From the NCBI RefSeq assembly GCF_014356525.2, contig NC_052507.1, positions 38,986,368 through 39,050,367 of the forward strand: a stretch of 64,000 bases of DNA, in the 5' to 3' direction. This document shows positions 55,730 through 64,000 of this stretch, in pieces (position 1 is the stretch's first letter; each line of letters begins with the position of its first letter). The notes under the pieces are model-generated. The model did not search any database. It was not told where the DNA came from and worked only from the letters and a program-made list of their open reading frames with translations. This DNA comes from Nilaparvata lugens (lineage: Eukaryota; Arthropoda; Insecta; Hemiptera; Delphacidae). The position numbers were made by a program, and so were the translations under genes.

Positions 55730-58505
55730 TCAATAAATGGTGAGATGAGCTAGTTCTTCTGGGAAGCTGATAGTGTTAAGAAACCTACCAGAACTTTTCT
55801 TCACTGGTTGTGATAATTTCATCTGAATGTCATTTTTTCCAACATAACCATCTTCATCTGTTTCTTCAAAACGTGTAGTTTTTGGCACACGTTTGTAGAA
55901 AAATTCATCATATCCACATTCATCTCCACTTTCAATTCTAAACACATAGAGACGAAAAGAATTTTTTGTTTTTCCTTGAACCTTCACTATCACGAAGTCA
56001 CATTTTTTCAACACTGTTGGAGATCCTTTTTCATCACAGTCATTTTTGTTCTCATCATCAGATAGTGAGATGTCCAAATCAGAGCTACTATTGTGCAATG
56101 AAATATCCTCTTCTGACTCTGATGAGCTGGAATGAATTAATTTATTCTTAGATTGTGGCTGTGGTGAAAAGTGTAATTTCCTCTTTCCTCGTTCAGTGGC
56201 TTTCCTCTCTTTCTCCTCCTCAAGTTTCTTTTTCTCCAATGACAGAGTCTCCAGCTGCATCTTGTGAGGTGTTGATGTTAATACTACTGAGCTCAATCCC
56301 TTACGGCGTTTTCGTTGGACTTGCACTTTTGGAAGTGGGATGATCTCATCTGGCAAAATCATTGGCTGATTGAAGCATGACGTTGTTGCTTCACTGGAGG
56401 TACCCGGTCTTACTGCAACAGCTGATGATCCAGAAGGCTCACTAGAAAGAGCAGGAAAGCTCAAATCATTTCCATTATCATTTTCTTCCATATCATCTGT
56501 GTTGTTTACGTTGAAAACTACAAATTGTCGCTCTTCACAATCAAGTCCTTCTATTTCATAAGCTTGATCAGTCACTTCAGATGGTGCAAAATCTGCATCT
56601 GAAAACTTTTGACGGTTGAAGGGATAAATGCCTGTTGCTCTGAAGCCTTCAACAGCATTCTCAACAGTTGCTGATTTTTCGAAAGCAATTTTCAGCCCAG
56701 CTACATTGTATAAGTTCAAGGTCCATCCTGGATGTGACACATTCCATGAGTCAGCAGCAGTGTCATAGTAGGCTTTAAAAGGTCTAAAGAAATTTCTGTC
56801 AAGGGGGTTGTGTCCTATGGCTGCTGTGAGGTGGGAGGCTCAGCATGATGATGTGGTTTTCCTTGGCATATGTGATTGCTTCTAAGCTCACATGTGAAAT
56901 ATGGTTGTCGAGAATTAACAATACTGGTCGCTCTACTGTTGGATGTGTAAATTTTTGGAAATGTTTAAGCCATATTATGAATGTTGCTGAAGTCATATAA
57001 CCTTTGTCTGTGACAGCCATATCACAGCCTGTTGGGCCTCCATTTATGAGCTGAGGATTAATTCGCTTCCTTGAAAAAATGAAAAAAGGAGGAATATGAT
57101 GACCTACAGCACTCATACTACACACAACGGTCACTGTCTGCCCCTGCTCAGCTGCTACTGATTTACCTACTTCTCTTTTCCCTTTTGGAGCAACATGCTT
57201 GGGCAACTTGTTTGGCACTGTTTGGACTCCAGTTTCGTCCATATTGTACAAACGATCTGAGGAAAACCCGTATTTTTCCATTACTGTCTCAAGATTATTG
57301 AAGTAGTTGTTCAGTTGAACCCTGTTAAACCCCATAATTCGCGCAACACTTGTTTTACGAGGATTCCTCAGAGACAGATTATTACGTTTCATAAAATCTC
57401 GTGTGAAATCCTTTCCTGCTAGTCTGTTCTCGATTGAAAAATGATGTTGTATGTTGTTTTTTTCTGCAAATTGGAATATTAAGGAACGTAGCGATCTTAG
57501 AGTGAGTCCAAAAAAACGATTGTCTAGAGAGATGCAATGATCTACGATAGCTTTTTCCTGCTCTGAAGAAAATGTTCTAGAGAATCGGCCAAGTTGTTGA
57601 CTCCCTTTCCCCGTTTTCAGTCGTTTCCGCAAAGCACCTTCACTAAATCCAATGGCTTTGGCTGCCTGACGAATTGATATCCCATCATTCATCATTGATT
57701 TAGCCTGTTGAAATAGGGCGTCCGTCAGTTGAGTCCTGGCACTTGTTCTGGGACGGTTTCTGAAAAAAATAAATATGAATGTTAGAAGAAGTCACCAACA
57801 TTCAAATCAAATTGTGCATGAGCAAATATATATAGATAGGGTCTTCATATCTAATATTTTGTGTAATTGATGTTGAAGTTTTGTTTTTTTGGGAAATAAA
57901 CATTTATTTATTAATATAAACTGAAGCTTAATTTCAAAAGAAACCATATACATCAGAATGCTCTATAAGATTGATATGCTATAAAATATCAAAGATACAA
58001 TACATATTCACACTAATTTGAATCATATTATAAGATTAACATGAATATCTATTCAAAATTGCAAAACTCATTGAATAACTTGAAATTCAATCCTTTTGTA
58101 GGCCTGTTGAGCAATCTTAACTCTAAATTTCATGTAGATTTGTTCAAAGGTTCATCATTTCAAGCATTAACAAGAAAAAGATGAATAAATGTGCTTTTGC
58201 ATTCCTAATTTAATAATAGGACTAAATAATAATTATTAATAATATGTGGGGTAGAAATGCGCACTGTGTACTTTTACCCCATGTGCCTTGCGTACTTCTA
58301 CCCCATTCCGCCATATTTGATTTAAAGAACTCCAGAGATTGACAGACAATAAGTACATGCCCATTCACATGAGAAACTGGAGCTTGAAAATATATTTTTC
58401 AACAGGTGATTTGATCAAGCACACAGCTGAATGCTTATTAATGTGACACTCTATCAAAATTTTGGTAAAGTTACATCAAAATGATAAAAAACATACTTAC
58501 CTCAT
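55730..58505 (-). pseudogene. pogo/Tigger-like transposase, spliced, one frameshift
   Basis: Proposed model: exon 1 is ATGAG at 58505-58501, followed by the donor GTAAGT. The acceptor TTTTTTCAG ends at 57760, and exon 2 continues in frame (RNRPRTSARTQL, then the Met at 57695). Exon 2 has a psq-like helix-turn-helix (SIRQAAKAIGFSEGALRKRL), a CENP-B/Tc5-like second DNA-binding region (about 57590-57350) and a DDE domain: MDETGVQ, LLILDNHISH, then LDRNFF. A one-base shift at about 56805, in a C-run, splits the DDE domain just before the third Asp. The C-terminal frame (56740-55730) has an acidic, Ser-rich region and a basic RKRRKG patch. The catalytic triad is otherwise present. Confidence 0.85.
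57760..58500 (-). other. Predicted intron of the pogo-like transposase
   Basis: 741 bp from GTAAGT (58500-58495) to a polypyrimidine-CAG acceptor (ending 57760). Removing it keeps the frame (5 nt + 64 nt = 23 codons before the 57695 Met). It contains GCGTACTTCTACCCCATTCC-like copies of the terminal-repeat theme at about 58260-58305. Confidence 0.65.
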
Positions 58506-60020
58506 TATTTTGTGTAGAGTCGTTCAGAATGCTTCAGGAATACGAATGAGCAAAGATGCCATTACAACCGACCTGCCGACTGGTGGCAGAAGCATGAAAC
58601 TCTTCAAAAACATCTCAAATTGACAGTTCGTACTCTTACCCCCACCTACCCTAATCAATAATTTCTTTTTAAATAATCCTATCTATAATTTTACGTGAAT
58701 CTACATAAATTATAAGTCAATTATGAGACATATATTATATGTAAATGATTTACTTTCAGTATACATTGGTTCAATTTATTGACGAATAGGCCATGAAATT
58801 GCTATGGAACAATGAAAAATCAGTAACACAGCGGTTTTAGCCTTACTAAAATTGAAATTCATCTGGTTCTCTTTTTTAAAAATGTTCATATCTATAATGT
58901 AAGTGAATTTACATAGATTATATGTCAATAATGAGACGTATATTATATGTAATCGATTTACTTCCAGTATACATTCAATTTATTGATGAATAGGCCATAA
59001 AATCGCTATATGAAACAATGAAAAATCAGTAGCATAGCGTTTTTAACCTTACTACAATTAAAATTAATCAATAACTTCTTTTTAAATAATTGTATCTATA
59101 ATTTACGTGAATTTACATAAATTATATGTCAATTCTGGAAAGTATAATCCATGTAAATCATTCACTTTCAGTAGACATTCAATTTATTGCCGGATAGGCC
59201 ATAAAGTCGCTATGAAACAATGAAAATCAGTAAAACAGCGGTTTTAGCCTGATCACAATTGAAATTCATCAAGTTATCACTTTTTAAAATAATCATATCT
59301 ATAATTTACGTGAACTAACATAAATTATATATGTCAATTATGAGACATATATTATATGTAAATGATTTACTTCCAGTATACATTCAATTTAGTGACGAAT
59401 AGGCCATAAAATCGCTATGAAACAATGAAAAATCAGTAACACAGCGGTTTTTACCTTACTACAATTAAAATTCATCAAGTTCTCTTTTTAAAATGATCAT
59501 ATCTATATGGTACGTGAATTTACATAAATTATATGTCAATAATGAGACGTATATTATATGTAAATGATTTACTTTCAGTATAGCCTACATTCATTTCATC
59601 GACGAATATGCCATAAAATCGCTCCAATTCAGTCAAGTATCAGTGACAGCCATTTAAGCTCAACTCCCAAGAGAAATTCATTGAGTTTTCAATCTCAAAA
59701 CTTTCATGTATAATATATGTAAACTATACGTATTTTAAAATACTTGACATAGTTTACCAAGATTGACCTAAAAAATACGTATTATATACGTGGTGTGCTG
59801 ACTGAGAAGTGGGACAAAGTCACCCCAACCACTGGTTGAGATTGTCTCTCAATTTCAAAAAAATGATCTCTGTTAAAGTAGAGAAAAATACTAACTTTTC
59901 ATAATGAAAAATACTCTTCAAACATTGCAGAATACAATAATATACCGTATTGCAAAAGATTTGTTGCAACCCAAGTACCGTATTGATTGCAAGCGGTTTA
60001 AAATCTTAACTCCCCAAAAT

Positions 60021-60039
60021 TGGGACAAAGTCACCCCGG
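60021..60039 (-). repeat. 19-bp inverted repeat, right member
   Basis: TGGGACAAAGTCACCCCGG, exact inverse of 44757-44775, 15.28 kb apart outer edge to outer edge. Confidence 0.8.
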
Positions 60040-63000
60040 TTTACCGGTACCGTAATTCAGTTATACACATTTTTTTAAATTACAGATAACTTTGATTGGT
60101 ATGAATTTCAGGACACCCCAGCTTGGAAAATTGATGGTTGGTTACATGGGTAGAACTATATATTATTCATCACTATGTCCTACTGAAGAGAACTTTTATT
60201 TTTCAAATAAAACTTTTATTGTAGAAGTTGAATGAACTGTGGTCAATCGGATGCATTCTAGAAGTTAGAGTCTTCATATTTTATCAGTCTTTGTTATTAT
60301 TAAGTATACATACACATTGCATTCATGGAATTGACCCAATAAAGTAGACAGTATTGCATTATATTGATCTATGACAAATCTATTTTTGATTATCTTTGAT
60401 TGATAAATTACACTGTGAACGTACCATAACTATTTTTGAATCAATTACTATATTATAGATACAATTGATCATGTCATATCTTGAAGTATTCGATAATAGA
60501 TAAGTATAACGATTGACAAATGATTAGAGTGCAATACTGGCCTTCCAATATGAGGCAGGCTGAAACTTATTTGGGTGCCCAACCCCAACCAATCTAATTA
60601 CGCCTCCACCCGAATCCAAATCATGGCTACGTTCCTGCTAGTCCTCAATATTATTCTTAGAAACAATAGCATAACAACATTAATAATATTAGAATAATTG
60701 AGTCTAGAAAGCTGTGACATAACCCATGCAATTATTTGGAAATTGAGGTACCTAGCAATAAGATAAAGAAAGTTGATTTGAATTAGAAATAAGTTAGGCT
60801 ACAATAAAAATTTTAAAATGTAATTTTTGTTGTTAGATACTGTCATACAAGACGACTGTGGTAGCCTATGTGATACCCATCTCTATAGCTAACTATACTA
60901 TATTTAACTATAACCGAATTTAACTTGTGATGCATGATTTTGAACCGCCTTGACGAGCCGAAAGGTTGTAGTACGATGAGATCCGAGCATTATGTCAAAA
61001 GTTTTAAGTGTTTAAAATTTTGATCCTTGAGGTGTCCTTAAGCGCGCCTCTCCACTGGGAAATACTGAAATGAAGTGCATCTAATGGGTGATTCTCATAG
61101 AACATAATCTCATGAACTTATATCATTGTGCAAAATATCACTGTGAGGACAATATAGATGTTGATTATTGTTGAAGCTAAAAATTAGGTGTTTTTTTTCA
61201 CAATACAAAGAGCATTGTTGTAGGCCTACCTGGAAATCTATATGACATAGAGCGCTCTACCTAGTCTTAGATTGTAGAGTACAAAGTTACGCAAAGAGGG
61301 ATTTTGAATTTCACATCTACATTGTAGCAATCGGGATATATTGTTGATCAAAAACTAAATATCATCAAAATTGATTTTTTCTTAAAATTTTTGAAAAATC
61401 TCAACTCAGTACTCATTAGAGATAGAGAGTTTCGAATGATCTCATTTCATTCTATAATCTTTGAAAAATGCGAGAGCAAATTTTTCTGTCCGATCACTGG
61501 ATTTGGCGGAAATAGCTGAAAACTGGAAAATGAACCGAAAATACGAGGTTTTTGGGCCACTCTGTATATAGCACAAGGAAATTTCGCATGAAGAATTTGG
61601 TTCTTGACTTCTCTCATGTATCCAAATAATATATAAAAAATCAGAACTACAATATAACTTGCAAGCACCAATGTCATAATTATGTAGGTAGCAAGACAAT
61701 TAAATAAAAATTCAATTACAAAATATTAATAATTTTTATTCTACAATGTTGGAAGAGAACATGTACAAGTTCTACTAGACATGAACAGTAATACTAGTAT
61801 TAACTTACAATATCATTACTAAAAGTTTCATTGAGAATAATTAATCATGTTTTTAAAACCATCGAAATTCAGTCATGGCATATTTTCCATAAGAGTTCAC
61901 TGTATGTTTGGTACGTCACAATCCATTCCTTAAAAAAATATAACTATCATTTTTAGTAAAATATAATATCACTAATCAATCACTTTCATACAACAATGAT
62001 TTTAGATAGACATATTTTAATCGCCCTTTGGAGGCTTCATAAAAATAATTATTCCTGTGAAAATATTCAAAGTTATTGGTAACTGGGAGGCTGAAACTTT
62101 CGAAAGAGTCCGACATTGATAGAATTGACAAGTAGGCTACAGTATTTAAGCAAATATGTACAATTTGGTACATATTTTGTTTATAAACGGTGTAAATATC
62201 CCATTCATCAACTACATCCAGTATTAATATTTCTACAAGATAAAATTCTCAAAAACATTGAAAAGTTCACTTACAAAATTAATTACATAAATTATTGTTT
62301 TACTTTATTCCATAAAAATTTGGCACATACAATAAACTTTTTGACTAGTTAAGTCTCTTTTGAAGATAAAACAGTTTTCTACTACAAACTAACTGACATC
62401 ATATTCCAATGAATATTACTACTGATAAAACCGCTTTGGTTTAAAACTATCACTAGAATCTTTAACCATTATATTTCCAACAAAAGCAAGACTTGGTCTT
62501 AGATGGTTGTAAACTTTTAAAATCAATCATACAAAGACAATAACAACCTGTTGAAGTCAACAGAGAGTTAATTCCTAATCTAGAGCTGTACATTTCATTT
62601 ATAATATCGCTAACTACTATCAATGGTCCCTGAGGGACTTAACACAATAAATCTGAGTCAGAAAATAAATAATAGACGAAGAACACACCATTTTCATGAT
62701 GATATGCAACAAGGAAGTTGTTTTTACTTCTGGAATAGAATAATCACAATCTCATAAATATATATCAAGAGATACTTTTCTCTCTATCACCACCTCTGTG
62801 TTTCTCTCAATTATTGACCTAAGAGCACAACAAAAAGAGGGAGAGAGAAAGGGAGAGTAGAGGATCAGAGTTCAACATAATATGTTGCTCCAGAGAAGAA
62901 TCATAAAGATGATTTCTGCTGGTTAAATAGACCAGCGTCACGTGCTGCGTTTCGCGCAGACTGAATCTATCAGGTCAATCAATTCCTTATAAAGGAAACA

Positions 63001-64000
63001 ATCTCTGCAACAGACAACATAAGTAGCTCATATTAATAGAGTGGAGAAAATTATCAAGTATTTAAAGATTATATTGAAAAAATTGATAATTCATCAACTT
63101 GCAGCTTGAAAGCTCTTATGATAGGCTACAAAACGAAACCAATATCTTACTTCAATACATCTTATGAGTGGTTTCTGAAACTGTATTCATATTTGTGCCG
63201 AATTTTTTGTTTTGTGGATCATCGGATCGTTCCCACATGAGTTCTTTACTTCTGCGTGGATAATGGAACGAGTGCGTGGGTGATTCATGAGATGATCATA
63301 CAGTGAGATACTAGGCAGTGAGAACAGATTGAGGGTTGTAATGGCCCAGACCACGATTAAAAGGTACGATATAACGATTTCACTGTTATTAATCAAGGGT
63401 GGCATTTTTTTATTCTGTTGTAAAATTGTGATTATTTTATTTAAAGCAAAAAAGAAATATATATTTTTTTATTAGTGTTCTCTATTATTTGTAATTCTAG
63501 CTGGTATATTCTATATTAATGTATCACTTGTCCCATAGTTGCGGTTCTTTCAGTCATTTATTTAGGCGGATTTCACACAATATTAAAATATCATCACAAG
63601 ATTTCTCAGCCCAGGACCTATAAGGAAGCTATATTTCAAGTTTTGATGCAATCCATGCACTTGTTTTCTCAGAAATCGTGATCAGAGTGAGAGTGAATAA
63701 GTTCAGAATTTGATAAGTAAGGTAGAGTATATTTTCAATAAATAATTTATCAACAAACATATGCTTCATTAATTATAATTTATAATTTGAAAGACTTTGT
63801 GGAAGCTTGAATTTTATTGGGGAAGTGATTGACTTTGAATTCAAATTACAAAATAAATGATTATTTTCATTTTATGCCTGTATCTACAAACATATTATAC
63901 ACTGTTTCATCAATCTGTTGCGGATAGATGAATTGCTCTGAAATATTAAGCAAATAGATACAATAAATTTAATTTTAGTAAAATACTAAAACAAATAAAT
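60040..64000. other. No gene recognised
   Basis: AT-rich, ORFs up to 85 codons without family signatures. A phrase near 61550-61570 (TTTTTGGGCCACTCTGTATA) resembles a widespread insect transposon-end theme but has no partner nearby. I see no exon structure or RNA gene. Confidence 0.45.

Larger units (their letters stand above)
55164..58651 (-). mobile_element. pogo-like DNA transposon, 3,488 bp
   Basis: Terminal inverted repeats GGGTAGGTGGGGGTAAAAGT (55164) and the inverse GGGTAGGTGGGGGTAAGAGT (58651), continuing to about 26 bp. TA flanks both ends (55162-55163, 58652-58653). Sister satellite units (for example at about 59041-59070) show the empty site ACAATTAAAATTAATCAATA, confirming duplication of TA. 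It encodes a DDE transposase on the minus strand, broken by a single frameshift. TA duplication and transposase type place it in the pogo/Tigger branch of Tc1/mariner. Confidence 0.9.
54750..59640. repeat. ~205-bp satellite array, split by a transposon
   Basis: Units contain AATAGGCCATAAAATCGCTA then AACAATGAAAAATCAGTAAC, TAGCCTTACTACAATT and TACGTGAATTTACATAAATT. The AGGCCATAAA-type landmark (AGGTCATAAA in the first unit) occurs at about 54889, 55089, 58789, 58991, 59197, 59401 and, degenerate, 59609, i.e. every 200-210 bp once the 3,488-bp insert is removed. At least seven units, partly diverged. Confidence 0.85.

Noticed and set aside
61442..61699. Two overlapping minus-strand ORFs of 76-85 codons
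   Set aside because: No domain, AT-biased, overlapping frames; probably chance within an old transposon end (GGGCCACTCTGTATA theme).

Overview
This window looks like AT-rich nuclear DNA from an insect, probably a hemipteran. The insect assignment is an inference from the transposon families present (several LINE lineages, pogo-like, hAT-like and THAP-type DNA elements, Ty3/Gypsy-type fragments, many MITEs), from spliceosomal signals, and from the lack of any bacterial gene organisation. I found no convincing host gene. Almost everything I can interpret is mobile DNA, much of it nested and broken.

Layout. 1-3.1 kb: AT-rich, with one pair of ~157-bp direct repeats. 3.1-6.05 kb (minus): 'copy A' of an unusual LINE, with a zinc-knuckle ORF1 overlapping an ORF2 that carries an alphavirus-like superfamily 1 (SF1) RNA helicase. 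6.08-11.3 kb (minus): a second LINE with an RRM-type ORF1 and endonuclease-RT ORF2. It is split by three later insertions, two of which can be resolved to target-site duplications. 12.9-17.85 kb (plus): 'copy B' of the helicase LINE, 5'-truncated. Its helicase ORF overlaps the endonuclease-reverse transcriptase ORF by 8 nt. 18-23.3 kb: MITEs, a nearly intact LINE RT (minus) and a third LINE RT (plus). 23.7-28 kb: a degenerate repeat cluster, an (AT)n tract, a hAT transposase remnant, two foldback MITEs and an RT fragment of the copy-B type. 29-32.4 kb: 5'-truncated LINEs and small MITEs. 33.1-35.3 kb (minus): a 729-codon LTR-retrotransposon gag. 40.4-41.2 kb (minus): a Gypsy-type integrase. 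41.9-44.3 kb: (TG)n, an RT scrap and foldback repeats. 47.8-53.4 kb (minus): a second gag of the same family, interrupted by a THAP-encoding insert and followed upstream by a lysine-tRNA-like primer binding site. 54.75-59.64 kb: a ~205-bp satellite array interrupted by a 3,488-bp pogo-like transposon with TIRs, TA target duplication and a recognisable intron. 60-64 kb: nothing recognised.

Main point. Copies A and B together imply one three-ORF retrotransposon: ORF1 (gag with zinc knuckles), ORF2 (unknown N-terminal domain plus SF1 helicase), ORF3 (AP-like endonuclease plus RT). Adjacent ORFs overlap by about 14 and 8 nt. Copy A shows the ORF1/ORF2 junction and copy B the ORF2/ORF3 junction. 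The two helicases share only roughly half of their residues by eye, so the helicase seems to have travelled with this LINE lineage rather than being a single endogenised virus fragment. I do not know a described LINE family with this helicase, but I could not search for one.
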